Assembly (NCBI GenBank): GCA_964417895.1
Contig: CAYQJS010000009.1
Location: forward strand, 61,900 to 125,899
DNA length: 64,000 bases
Reading direction: 5' to 3'
Origin: CAYQJS01 sp964417895
GTDB taxonomy: Bacteria > Chloroflexota > UBA6077 > SHYK01
The translations under genes and the position numbers were made by a program. Under the pieces are notes generated by a model that saw only the letters and a program-made list of their open reading frames with translations, was not told the DNA's origin and did not search any database. This document shows positions 16,413 to 24,409 of this stretch, piece by piece; position 1 is the stretch's first letter, and each line of letters begins with the position of its first letter.

Positions 16413-17294
16413 ATGGAATGGCTGTCGGTCCTCGCGCTTCTCGTAGGCCTCGTCCTGGGGCTCATCGTCGGGCTTCTTGCCGGCATAGGTCGTCGTTGGA
16501 GAGCGCGGCGGCGCGCTAGGCGTCGCCTAGGCGGGCGGGATCCGCGGGGAGACTCGCTGCCAACGATCCCATCCGAACTCACGGCCCCCCGGGGTATTAG
16601 GTCCTCCGCCGCCAGCACGGCACCCGCGGGCAGGTTCCCCGGGCGCATTACGACAGCGCCTATCAGGCGGGGCCGGGTCGACCGGCTGACGGCGCAGAAG
16701 GCGGACAGCATTTCCCGGGACGACTCCATAGGGGCTGCCTTGAACCAAGCGCTCGCTCGTATGAATGACCCGGACCAGGCAGAGTATATGCAGGCGATCG
16801 AATATCTCCAGCCGCGGGCGAGTGAGGCTGTCGCCGCCGCCACCCAGCTCGAGGAGGGCATGCCTGAAGGCGCTTACCCGCTAAGGTGGTCTCTCTATTA
16901 CATCCTGGCGGAGTTGAACAGCCCCGCGACCATCAATCTTTTCGAGCAGACGGCTTCTCAGGATCTGGCCGAGGCTCCCGACCCCGACGGCACGGCGTGC
17001 CACCCGCCCGGGGACGGCAAGGTCCTGGTCTCGATGATGGCAGTCGAGGGGATCCAGCGGCTCCTGGATTCGGAGCCACGGAGTGCGGCCGCTGCTCTGG
17101 AACGGGTGATAAGAACCCAGCCCTGCCTCGCTGTTCGCAGAGCCGCCTTCCACGCCCTTGTCACCGCCCAGCCAGAAAAGAGAGGTGATGCCCTCGAGTG
17201 GGCCACCGATCAGCGGGAGAAGATGCCAACCCGAGGGGCCACGATCGGGGACTTCACAGCTCCGCTTTTTCGTCTGAGAGAGGGGGTAGGATAG
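16413..17294 (+). CDS. Membrane-anchored HEAT-like protein
   Basis: 293 residues, ATG 16413 with GGAGGA 7 nt upstream. The N-terminal anchor MEWLSVLALLVGLVLGLIVG is followed by an Arg-rich stop-transfer (RRWRARRRARRR), so the rest is probably cytoplasmic. Residues ~120-280 form repeated amphipathic helices of HEAT/ARM type (from AEYMQAIEYLQPRASEAV to VRRAAFHALVTAQ). HEAT repeats are protein-binding scaffolds. The anchor is nearly identical to that of the 41-residue protein at 18393. The next gene starts 1 bp after its stop, so the two are coupled. Confidence 0.6.
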   Translation: MEWLSVLALLVGLVLGLIVGLLAGIGRRWRARRRARRRLGGRDPRGDSLPTIPSELTAPRGIRSSAASTAPAGRFPGRITTAPIRRGRVDRLTAQKADSISRDDSIGAALNQALARMNDPDQAEYMQAIEYLQPRASEAVAAATQLEEGMPEGAYPLRWSLYYILAELNSPATINLFEQTASQDLAEAPDPDGTACHPPGDGKVLVSMMAVEGIQRLLDSEPRSAAAALERVIRTQPCLAVRRAAFHALVTAQPEKRGDALEWATDQREKMPTRGATIGDFTAPLFRLREGVG

Positions 17295-17295
17295 C

Positions 17296-17943
17296 GTGGC
17301 AGACTGCGAGTACACGGTCCCGGACCCGGGGGAGTCGGGCGACGCTCTGTACGGGCCGCGCGCTTGCGACAACACGTTCTGGGACTGGGCGTTGAAAGCG
17401 CATCCCTTCTTGCCGGCAGACTGGGATGAGGGCTGGGGTCATGGGGAGGCCTGTGACGTCGAGTTCGCCCTCGTGAGGACCATGGCGGCCATATGGTGCC
17501 TGAGCTACTCGACCTCGGACTGGACGAACGAGAGCTACGACTCGGACATACTCCATTGGGGGCATCGCTACGTCCGCGAGACTCTCGTCGGGCTCATCCC
17601 CGCTTGTGGCGAACTTGGTGGACCCCGCGCGAGAACGTCCCAAGAGGATGGTGTAACGGAGCTCTTTCGACCTTTCTTTTACGAGTGGTCGGTGCCGTTG
17701 CGGGCGGGTACGCTGCTCCACGAAGCCCGGCACGCCGAGGGCGTGTCGCACGATGGCACCAATGGAAGAAATGACTCGGACTGGGGCTACAACGGCGCGT
17801 GGCGGTGGAATGTCTGCTGGCTCGCGTTGTTCTACTTCTCGGGTGAGAATACGTCGAAACCACTCCGGATGATCGCCAAACATCGCGCGAACATCATCCT
17901 TAGCGAGAGATTCGATACGTCCCCCGACTTCGAAATCGTATGA
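17296..17943 (+). CDS. Uncharacterised protein with a complete metzincin zinc motif
   Basis: 215 residues from GTG 17296, one base after the upstream stop; GGGGGTAGG serves as a ribosome site. Residues 142-152 read HEARHAEGVSH, a perfect HExxHxxGxxH zinc-binding motif, preceded by the helix LRAGTLL and followed by DWGYNGAWRWNVCW. There is no signal peptide. Six cysteines (about residues 4, 24, 53, 68, 104 and 174) could form disulfides or a second metal site. I recall uncharacterised bacterial proteins with LLHEARHxxG followed by a GAW/GAY segment, but no known activity. Peptidase activity is inferred only from the motif. Confidence 0.7.
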   Translation: MADCEYTVPDPGESGDALYGPRACDNTFWDWALKAHPFLPADWDEGWGHGEACDVEFALVRTMAAIWCLSYSTSDWTNESYDSDILHWGHRYVRETLVGLIPACGELGGPRARTSQEDGVTELFRPFFYEWSVPLRAGTLLHEARHAEGVSHDGTNGRNDSDWGYNGAWRWNVCWLALFYFSGENTSKPLRMIAKHRANIILSERFDTSPDFEIV

Positions 17944-18010
17944 CGGTGTGCCCTAGACGCTCGCGCACTGGAGTGCGACCGCACCAGCTCAGTCAGGAGG
18001 TGCATCTGAC

Positions 18011-18382
18011 ATGACGACCCAGCAGATCGGTGCCGTGTTGGTCGGGGCGATCCTGATCAGTGTGGTTCTTGGGGTCATTCTCGGCCTGCTGCTGTACCGC
18101 TTGCGTCGAAGGCGCGCGAGGTTGAGACGGCGGTCCTACAGGGGGCTTCTGCAGCGGCAGACTGGCGATGTTATCAGCAGGGCCCGGGGCGACGCGCAAC
18201 TGGCTGAGCAGCTCGCCCGGGATCCTATGCGCACGCTGAGGGAGCTGGGTGCCGCGGGGCGCTCGGTGAGGTACAGGATACGACTCAACAGGGGCCTGGG
18301 GCTTCCCTCCAACGCCACGGCACAGAAGGCTCGACAAGCCCTGGCCCCTGCACGGCCAGGCCCGAATATATCGGCTCGGTGA
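18011..18382 (+). CDS. Small N-terminally anchored membrane protein
   Basis: 123 residues, ATG 18011 with AGGAGG 8-10 nt upstream. One transmembrane helix (VGAILISVVLGVILGLLL) is followed by a very basic stretch (RLRRRRARLRRR), giving an N-out/C-in single-span topology. The cytoplasmic part has AQLAEQLARDPMRTLRELG, reminiscent of but not convincing as a peptide-modification leader. Fifth gene of the metzincin-like cluster. Confidence 0.6.
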   Translation: MTTQQIGAVLVGAILISVVLGVILGLLLYRLRRRRARLRRRSYRGLLQRQTGDVISRARGDAQLAEQLARDPMRTLRELGAAGRSVRYRIRLNRGLGLPSNATAQKARQALAPARPGPNISAR

Positions 18383-18392
18383 GGTTACGGAA

Positions 18393-18518
18393 ATGGAATG
18401 GCTGCTTGTAGTCGTGCTCCTGGTTGGTCTCGTCCTCGGTTTCATCGTTGGCTTGCTGGTGTCCCCGGCTTCCGGCGGCGGGGGGCGTCGGGCGTCTTCT
18501 TACGACAAGGATAAGTAG
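18393..18518 (+). CDS. 41-residue membrane microprotein
   Basis: ATG 18393, 10 bp after the preceding stop, with GAGG upstream. It is essentially one transmembrane helix (LLVVVLLVGLVLGFIVGLL) plus a short polar tail ending YDKDK. The first 22 residues closely match the anchor of the HEAT-like protein at 16413 (MEWLSVLALLVGLVLG), which supports it being a real gene derived from, or partnering, that anchor. Its last 19 bp overlap the 3' end of the convergent acyl-CoA ligase gene. Confidence 0.55.
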   Translation: MEWLLVVVLLVGLVLGFIVGLLVSPASGGGGRRASSYDKDK

Positions 18519-20137
18519 CCGCTCGATCCTCGCCGCAGCATCTCCCCTAGCATGTCGCGGATTCTCCGAACGAGTTGGAGCACCGCCCAACGGTAGCCCC
18601 GACGGCGCGCGCGCTCGCGCTCGACCAGGACGCGACGCAGCACCTTGCCTGAGCTGTTCCTGGGTAGCGACTCGATGAACTCGACCTCGTGGAGCCGCTT
18701 GCGTCGCACGAGCCGCTCAGCCACCAGGGCGAGCAGCTCCGCTCCGGTGGCCGTTCTCCCCGGCTCCAGCACCACGAACGCCTTGGGAGCCTCGCCCGAC
18801 ACGAGGTCGGGCACCGGGACGACGGCGGCCTCCCGCACCGACGGGTGGCTGACCAGGATCGCCTCTAATTGCGCCGGAACCACCGGTAGGCCGTAAACCT
18901 TAATCAGCTCCTTGATGCGATCCATGATAAGCACATTGCCACCCGGGTCCTGGCAGGCCAGGTCGCCGGTCCTGAGCCAGCCGCCCGGCGCGAACGCCTC
19001 GGCGGTGGCGCTCGGCTGGCGCCAGTACCCCATCATCACTTGCGGGCCACGGATCAGCAGCTCGCCCTCGGCCCCGGGGGGCAGGTCCTCGCCCGTTTCG
19101 ACTCCGACTATCCGCTCCTCCGTGTCGGGGACGGGGTGTCCCACGGTTTGCCAGCCGGCGTCGGCCAGCGTGCGGTTAGCGGAACCGCCGGCCTCCGTCA
19201 GGTGGTAACCCTGGCGCACACCACAAGGGAAGGCCTTGGCTGCGGCGCTTGCGATGTGGTCGGGCAGCGGGGCTGCGCTGGACTCGACGTAGCGCAATGA
19301 CGATAGGTCACGAGATGACCTCCTTTGCTGCGCCGCGAGCATTTCCAGCTGCTGTGGCCTGGCCAGCAGCTGGCTTGCACGATGCCGCTCGATGAGAAAG
19401 AGGATCTCGTCGGGGTCCCACGTCGGCTCGACGAGGCACGTGGCGCCTGTCGCCAGCAGGCGCCGGGTTGTGCTCCAGAAGACGCGCAAGCTCAGCACGA
19501 CACCGTCCGGCCCACCGAGCCCGGTCGCGGCCAATTGCAGCGCGCTCGCGTTGAGGTTCGCGTGCGTTAGCATGGCGCCCTTGGGCAGTCCCCCCGTGCC
19601 GCTGGTGTAAGCCAGGATTCCGACGTCGCGATCCGGGTCGATGGCAACAGCGTCGGGATGGCCGGGCTGCGCTCGTGCCACCTCCCAGAATCCCTCCGTC
19701 GCATACACGCAGCGCAGCTGTGGCAGGCGGCCGTCCGCGAGGAGCCTGGAAACGGATGACCGAAGGGGGGCAGGAGCAAAGGCTACGGCCGCCTCCGAGT
19801 CGGCGAGCCTCGCTTCGATCTCTTCTTTGGACATCACCTCGCTGAAGGTGGTCAGCTTTGCACCAGCCATCAGCGCACCGTGCATCAGGGCGACGGTCTC
19901 CCGAGCAGCTTCCGCCACAATCGCGACAGTCTCCCCCTTGGCCACGCCAGCCTCACGTTGGAGAAAGCGAGCCGCTTTCTGCGACACCACCAGCACTTCG
20001 GCGTATGTGGTGATCGGCCCGTTCGCTTCGATGAGCGCGGGCTGGTCGGGGTGCTGGCGCGCGACACCGGCCATCAGCTCCCAGGCCGGCACCGAAGGGT
20101 AGGGGCGCAGCGACGGCCACGGGCTTGTGATCACCAT
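18500..20137 (-). CDS. AMP-dependent acyl-CoA synthetase/ligase
   Basis: 545 residues with the full adenylate-forming pattern: P-loop-like YTSGTGGLPKG (177-187; the usual second Thr is Gly), GYHLTEAG, GWLRTGDLA with the ATP-ribose Asp, the hinge MDRIKELIKVYGLPV, and the catalytic lysine in PRNSSGKVLRR. It converts an organic acid, ATP and CoA to acyl-CoA, AMP and pyrophosphate; chain length or aromatic preference is not readable. The C-terminus extends about 40 residues beyond the catalytic Lys. It starts 7 bp after the stop of the binding lipoprotein 20145-21293 on the same strand, so the pair is probably co-transcribed. Confidence 0.9.
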   Translation of the reverse strand: MVITSPWPSLRPYPSVPAWELMAGVARQHPDQPALIEANGPITTYAEVLVVSQKAARFLQREAGVAKGETVAIVAEAARETVALMHGALMAGAKLTTFSEVMSKEEIEARLADSEAAVAFAPAPLRSSVSRLLADGRLPQLRCVYATEGFWEVARAQPGHPDAVAIDPDRDVGILAYTSGTGGLPKGAMLTHANLNASALQLAATGLGGPDGVVLSLRVFWSTTRRLLATGATCLVEPTWDPDEILFLIERHRASQLLARPQQLEMLAAQQRRSSRDLSSLRYVESSAAPLPDHIASAAAKAFPCGVRQGYHLTEAGGSANRTLADAGWQTVGHPVPDTEERIVGVETGEDLPPGAEGELLIRGPQVMMGYWRQPSATAEAFAPGGWLRTGDLACQDPGGNVLIMDRIKELIKVYGLPVVPAQLEAILVSHPSVREAAVVPVPDLVSGEAPKAFVVLEPGRTATGAELLALVAERLVRRKRLHEVEFIESLPRNSSGKVLRRVLVERERARRRGYRWAVLQLVRRIRDMLGEMLRRGSSGYLSLS

Positions 20138-20144
20138 GACCCGG

Positions 20145-21293
20145 CTACTGGATCAGCTCCGTTGCCTGAACAAGGAGGGACGGCGGGATGGTGACTCCGA
20201 TCGCTCGCGCGGTGCTGAGGTTGATAACGAACTCGAATTCTGTCGGCTGCTCGACGGGGAGCTCGGCGGGTTTCGCTCCCTTCAGGATCCTGTCCACGTG
20301 GGTGGCCGCGCGCTTGAACATGAGCGGGAAGCTGGCCCCGTACACCATCAGTCCACCGGCGACAGCGAAGGTTCGCAGGTTGTAGTGGGTCGGGATCTGG
20401 TTTTCGATGCCGAACTGGGCAATCTCTCTGCGGTACGTGTTGAAAACTGCATCGCCCAGAGCGATCAGGGCGCCCACCCGGGGGGAGCGCATCGCCTCGA
20501 AGGCCCGGTTGAGGTCTTCAAGATCGCGGACCTCCAGAGAGATCACCTCGACCCCGAAGCCCTCGGCGGCCTCAAGCGTCTCTTCGAGGCTCGCAGCACT
20601 CCCAGGGTTCGCGGGGTTCGAGAGAACGGCCAGCCGTCCGATGCCCGGGGCAACCTCCCTCATGAGCTCCAGGCGCTTCTTCGCCAGGCCAGTAGACAGC
20701 GAACTCATTCCAGTGATGTTCCCGCCGGGGCGGGCCAGGCTGTCGACGAAGCCGGCCCCTTCAGGATCACTGGAGTTTGTCATAACGATAGGTATCCGCT
20801 TCGTCGCATCCTTGGCCGCTTGCTCGGTCGCATCTTTGGCTGCCTGGATGCGGATGTTTCCATTCGCGACGATGACGTCCACGGGGAGGTTCGCGAGCTC
20901 CGCCGCGTATGTCCGCGCGAGATCGCTCTTCCCTTCGGTGTATCGGTACACGATAGCAACGTTTTGCCCATCGACGTAGCGCAGGTCGGCAAGACCTTGA
21001 AAGAACGCTGCCTCGGATGGACCGGGAGGATCGCCCGCCGAGCCCTCATGGAGATAACCGATGCGTTTGGCCGGTTCCGCCGCGACGGGAGTGCCTGCCA
21101 GCGGAGGCGGTGACGCTGTCCTGAGAATGCAGCCCGTGAGCATGCTCGCCGCTACGGCAAGAACAACGAGAACCCGCTCCGGCAGCCTCGTCCGCCCACG
21201 GAACGGCGAGAAGGGTCGTCTCTGACTCGCTCTTCCTGTCGCTGGGCTTTGCGCCGGACGCGCTCCCGGCGGTGCTCCATTTACCGTTTTCAC
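20145..21293 (-). CDS. PF04392-type ABC substrate-binding lipoprotein (module 1)
   Basis: 382 residues from GTG 21293 (GGGGGGA upstream). After a 38-residue basic n-region comes a lipoprotein signal ending SMLTGC (Cys near residue 55). The mature part is the ABC_sub_bind fold: RIGYLHEG, LRYVDGQNVAIVYRYTEGK, IPIVMTNSSDPEGAGFV, LARPGGNITGMSS, ending FEFVINLSTARAIGVTIP. A nearly exact nine-residue duplication (QAAKDATE then QAAKDATK, about residues 150-166) interrupts the first lobe. No permease or ATPase gene is nearby. Instead it is divergent from a sensor kinase, so a sensing role is likely. It is a paralogue of 25566-26576. Confidence 0.88.
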   Translation of the reverse strand: MKTVNGAPPGARPAQSPATGRASQRRPFSPFRGRTRLPERVLVVLAVAASMLTGCILRTASPPPLAGTPVAAEPAKRIGYLHEGSAGDPPGPSEAAFFQGLADLRYVDGQNVAIVYRYTEGKSDLARTYAAELANLPVDVIVANGNIRIQAAKDATEQAAKDATKRIPIVMTNSSDPEGAGFVDSLARPGGNITGMSSLSTGLAKKRLELMREVAPGIGRLAVLSNPANPGSAASLEETLEAAEGFGVEVISLEVRDLEDLNRAFEAMRSPRVGALIALGDAVFNTYRREIAQFGIENQIPTHYNLRTFAVAGGLMVYGASFPLMFKRAATHVDRILKGAKPAELPVEQPTEFEFVINLSTARAIGVTIPPSLLVQATELIQ

Positions 21294-21321
21294 ATCATCC
21301 CCCCAGACGGTAGGCTGTCAG

Positions 21322-21367
21322 AAGACTAATGCTATGCGAATCCCTGCTCATGTGCAGAACCGCACAT
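21322..21367 (+). promoter_or_regulatory. Inverted repeat operator candidate upstream of module 1 kinase
   Basis: ATGTGC-N6-GCACAT (21350-21367) is a perfect 6-bp inverted repeat. AAGACTAATGC lies at 21322-21332 and a further TGCACATTT half-site at 21373-21381. AAGACTAATGC followed about 30 nt later by ATGTGCA also occurs at 24109-24146. It sits in the divergent space between the binding lipoprotein and the kinase. Confidence 0.4.
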
Positions 21368-21405
21368 TTCACCTGCACATTTGGGAGTTTAAGGCTGTTG
21401 GGTTG

Positions 21406-21434
21406 TTGACAAGCAGCGCCGCGCGGTCCATATT
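21406..21434 (+). promoter_or_regulatory. Sigma-70-like promoter for the module 1 histidine kinase
   Basis: TTGACA (21406-21411), a 17-nt spacer, then CATATT (21429-21434, 4 of 6 to consensus). A start of transcription near 21442 would exclude the upstream ATG 21334 and supports the kinase start at 21469. Confidence 0.5.
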
Positions 21435-21468
21435 AGCTTGTGGAGCCAAACCAGACTGGCCGAGACTG

Positions 21469-23388
21469 ATGAGAAGCCACACTCGCCGCAGCCCGATCTT
21501 CCGCAAGTATCTCCTGGCTTTCGTGGCCCCGGTAAGCGGCGCGCTACTCGCCATCGGTCTCATCACGGCGTATTTCCTCTACCAAGAAAACGCGACTGCC
21601 TTAGCGCGAATCCAGGGAGCGAAGGCGGTCGCCGCGGCCCAAGCCATCAAAGGCTTCCTGACTGAGATCGAGAGTCAGATCAGAGCGGCCAACCCCCAGT
21701 ACCTCTCCGCGATTCCTGATTCGCTCGATCAACGCGAGATCGAGTACCGCCGCCTCCTCCGCCTCGCCCCTGCCATAATGCAGATCCAGTATCTGGACTC
21801 CTCGGGCCGTGAACAATTGCTGGTGTCGAGAATGGGCCTGAACAGATTGCAGGGCGGACAAGATTATTCTGAGGAGGAGGGCTTCCTACGAGCCCAACCG
21901 GGGCAGCCGCACTTCGGGCCCGTCGACTATCGCAGCGGCTCGGAGCCTTATATTCGCATCGCCGTGCGCGAGACCGGGCCGCTCGCCGGCGTGAGCACTG
22001 CTGAGGTGAACCTGAAGATGATGGGGGATGTCGTCCGTGGTGTTGACGCCGGCCGCTCGGGGTACGCGTATGTGGTCGATCGCGACGGAAAACTCATCGC
22101 CCACCGGGAAATCAGCCTCGTGCTCCAGAGGCTGGACTTCTCGACACTGCCCCAGGTTCACGGAGTGCTGACCAATCCAGACAATCTCCCTGCGCATTCC
22201 CCCCGTCCAATACTTGGGCTCGACATTCGGGATCAGGAGGTTCTCACCGTCCACGCGGCTACCGTCGCAGGTTGGTGGGTGTTCGTGGAGCAACCGTCCG
22301 CCGAAGCGTTCGCTCCGCTAGATTCCGCCCTCTTGCGCACCGTTGGGGTGCTCCTCCTCGGTCTCCTGTTCTCGGTGCTGGCAATCTGGGCCCTGGCCCG
22401 CAAAATGGTCACCCCCATCCAGGCGCTACAAACCGGTGCGGAGAGGATCGGCGCTGGGGCGCTGGACCAGCGGATCGAGGTCCGCACCGGCGACGAGCTA
22501 GAGGCGCTGGCCGACGAGTTCAACCTGATGGCGACCCGGCTGCGGGAGTCCTACGCTGGGCTGGAGCAACAAGTGGACGAGCGAACCCGCGATCTCGCCG
22601 ACGCGCTCCAGGAGATCGAGCAGAAGAACCGCCAGCTCGAAGTAGCCAACCGCGGCAAGGACGAGTTCATGGCGGACATGGCCCACGATCTGAGAACCCC
22701 GCTTAACTCGATCATCGGGTTCTCCGAATCGCTACTCGAGCGCATGGCTGGTCAGTTGAACGCCAAGCAAGACGAATACCTGCACCATATTCTCGGGTCG
22801 GGCCGGCACCTCCTGGCACTCATCGAACGCATTATCGACCCTGAGAAGAAACTCGATCTCAGCCATTTCTGGCTGCCCGCTGCGCTCCAGGAAGCCCTCA
22901 ATATGGTGCGCGCGGAGGCGAGCCGCCAGGCGACCGAGCTGACACTCAACGTCCATCCGGATCTGGGCGTCATTGAAGCCGACGAACACAAGGTCATAGA
23001 GGTGCTCTCAATTCTCCTTTCTAATGCGGTCAAGTTCACGTCGGGCGGGCAAGTGCGGGTCGTGGCGACCACCGCGGAAGGAACCGTCCGCATTTCAGTG
23101 GCGGATACCGGTTGCGGCATCCCCGCGGAGGAACGGGAGAGTATCTTCGAGAGGGGGACTCGAGGCACCGCCGGACAGGCGGCCAATAAGGGGAGCGGAT
23201 TGGGACTGGCGATTGCCAGGCAGTTCGTCGAGCTACACGGTGGGCGGATCTGGGTCGACAGCACTGAAGGCGAAGGCAGCACCTTCACCTTCACGCTGCC
23301 AGCCGAGCGCGTCCAGATGCAGCACCCTGACCCCGAGCCGACAACCGCGCTGCTCGGCCGATCCTCGGCGGGCAGGCCCCATGCTTGA
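21469..23388 (+). CDS. Membrane sensor histidine kinase, module 1 (partly degenerate)
   Basis: 639 residues from ATG 21469; an in-frame ATG at 21334 lies upstream of the promoter. Order: TM1 (KYLLAFVAPVSGALLAIGLI), a Cache-like outside domain of about 260 residues (FGPVDYRSGSEPYIRIA), TM2, HAMP, coiled coil, HisKA with phosphoacceptor His406 (MAHDLRTPLNSIIGFS), and HATPase with SNAVKF, DTGCGIP and GSGLGLAIA. The second DHp helix is altered (IIDPEKKLDLSHF replaces the usual LLDLTKVEAGRM). The protein stops where its paralogue 26573-28888 has a receiver domain, remains of which follow in another frame. It probably responds to the nearby binding lipoprotein. Confidence 0.9.
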   Translation: MRSHTRRSPIFRKYLLAFVAPVSGALLAIGLITAYFLYQENATALARIQGAKAVAAAQAIKGFLTEIESQIRAANPQYLSAIPDSLDQREIEYRRLLRLAPAIMQIQYLDSSGREQLLVSRMGLNRLQGGQDYSEEEGFLRAQPGQPHFGPVDYRSGSEPYIRIAVRETGPLAGVSTAEVNLKMMGDVVRGVDAGRSGYAYVVDRDGKLIAHREISLVLQRLDFSTLPQVHGVLTNPDNLPAHSPRPILGLDIRDQEVLTVHAATVAGWWVFVEQPSAEAFAPLDSALLRTVGVLLLGLLFSVLAIWALARKMVTPIQALQTGAERIGAGALDQRIEVRTGDELEALADEFNLMATRLRESYAGLEQQVDERTRDLADALQEIEQKNRQLEVANRGKDEFMADMAHDLRTPLNSIIGFSESLLERMAGQLNAKQDEYLHHILGSGRHLLALIERIIDPEKKLDLSHFWLPAALQEALNMVRAEASRQATELTLNVHPDLGVIEADEHKVIEVLSILLSNAVKFTSGGQVRVVATTAEGTVRISVADTGCGIPAEERESIFERGTRGTAGQAANKGSGLGLAIARQFVELHGGRIWVDSTEGEGSTFTFTLPAERVQMQHPDPEPTTALLGRSSAGRPHA

Positions 23389-23491
23389 CGAACGGGCCAG
23401 GGGTCTCGCTCTGGGGGCGGCCGACTACCTCGACAAACCGGTGCGCCGCGAAGCGCCGGTCGCCTCGTTGCGTGCGCTGCGGGCAGCCTGA
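23381..23491 (+). pseudogene. Remnant of a receiver domain (last 36 codons)
   Basis: The frame starting at 23381 encodes MLDERARGLALGAADYLD and KPVRREAPVASLRAL. It matches almost residue for residue the end of the receiver domain of kinase 26573-28888 (SMLDERARGLALGAADYIVK). About 90 codons containing the phosphoacceptor Asp are missing, and the remainder is out of frame with the kinase, overlapping its stop. A deletion joined the linker to this tail at about 23380. Confidence 0.85.
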
Positions 23492-23493
23492 CC

Positions 23494-23895
23494 ATGGCTT
23501 CTCCGCTCGTCCTGATCGTTGAAGACAATGAGGCCAACATGACGCTGGAGCGCGACGTGCTCCGGTTTCACGGGTTTCGTACGATCGAGGCGCGAACCGC
23601 GGCCGATGGAATCTCGCTGGCGGCAGAGCAGCTTCCTGACGTTGTGCTCATGGACATCCGGCTGCCTGATATGGACGGCGTGGCGGCGCTCGGCTGCCTT
23701 CGCCAGGATCCGCGCACTGCACAAATCCCCGTCCTCGCCATTACCGCATCGGCCATGAATAAGGACCGCGAGCGGTTTTTAGATGCGGGGTTCGACGGCT
23801 ACCTCGCGAAGCCCCTCGACATCCGGGCGTTCCCCAATCAGGTCCGCTCCTACTGCCGCTCCGCCGCGGGCGAGGGGCGGGCGGCGGAGGTCTGA
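23494..23895 (+). CDS. Single-domain response regulator, module 1
   Basis: 133 residues, CheY-like: acidic pocket VEDNE, phosphoacceptor Asp in VVLMDIRLPDMDG, Thr/Ser switch in VLAITASA, and Lys in YLAKPLD. It has no output domain. It is about 80% identical to 28891-29292, including the tail SYCRSAA. It starts 2 bp after the receiver remnant and is probably co-transcribed with the kinase, acting as a phosphate relay or output by protein contact. Confidence 0.92.
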   Translation: MASPLVLIVEDNEANMTLERDVLRFHGFRTIEARTAADGISLAAEQLPDVVLMDIRLPDMDGVAALGCLRQDPRTAQIPVLAITASAMNKDRERFLDAGFDGYLAKPLDIRAFPNQVRSYCRSAAGEGRAAEV

Positions 23896-24409
23896 CAGAG
23901 CATCTGGCGGAGGTCCGCGCCCGCTGAACCCGCTGGCGCCGCGTGACTGAGGGCTCCTGCCGCCACAGCCCCCATCGTGGAGGATGATACTGGCGTCTCA
24001 GCCAACACGGTGTAAACCCGCCGCCGTTGATCAGGGCGGCGCTCCGTTGTACACAGCGCTGCGCGCCGAGGCAACGCGAACGTCTGCGTCGCGCGCCGGA
24101 CATGCACCAAGACTAATGCGATCCCCCCGCCGACAAGAGATGTGCATTCTGCATATGCAATTCTCCCGACGAGTCACGACAGCCCCCGGCGCTACTCTGT
24201 GCTTGACAACGGGTCCAATCCGAAGCGCCATCTCGGGCAGCCATCGTGGACATTTCCCGGTCTGGAGGTTGGGGAGGTGGGTGTGTCGGGCATGGCGGAG
24301 GTTCCGGCACGGCCGGCGGGGTAAGGAGCGTGCGTGGGTTATGGACCGTGCGTGATAACTGGCACCCGGCCGACGTGGCTGATCGGAAAGCCGCCGCATT
24401 TCAGGCAAT
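23896..24409. other. Intergenic region with regulatory-like relic
   Basis: No convincing gene is seen. It holds the AAGACTAATGC and ATGTGCATTCTGCATAT elements (24109-24156), the promoter-like boxes at 24170-24198, and a leader. That leader aligns with the one before gene 15043 as far as the ribosome site (GGTTGGGGAGG near 24268). It then opens only a ten-codon frame (MAEVPARPAG). It may be a truncated copy of the 15-kb cluster's 5' region. Confidence 0.4.
24140..24198 (+). promoter_or_regulatory. Promoter/operator-like element, second copy
   Basis: ATGTGCA-TTC-TGCATAT (24140-24156) is a near-perfect inverted repeat. It is followed by TGCAATTCTCC, CGAGTC (24170-24175), a 17-nt spacer and TACTCT (24193-24198). 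It aligns over about 45 bp with 14909-14951. It is not followed closely by a full-length gene. Confidence 0.4.

Noticed and set aside
18085..18290. Peptide-modification leader (NHLP-like) in the 123-residue protein because of DPMRTLRELG
   Set aside because: The segment lies behind a transmembrane helix, there is no Gly-Gly cleavage site with a core peptide, and no maturase or exporter gene is near.
24142..24324. 60-codon ORF ending VGVSGMAEVPARPAG as a gene
   Set aside because: Its start lies inside the promoter-like element and it lacks a ribosome site; only the end resembles a protein, so it is treated as a relic.
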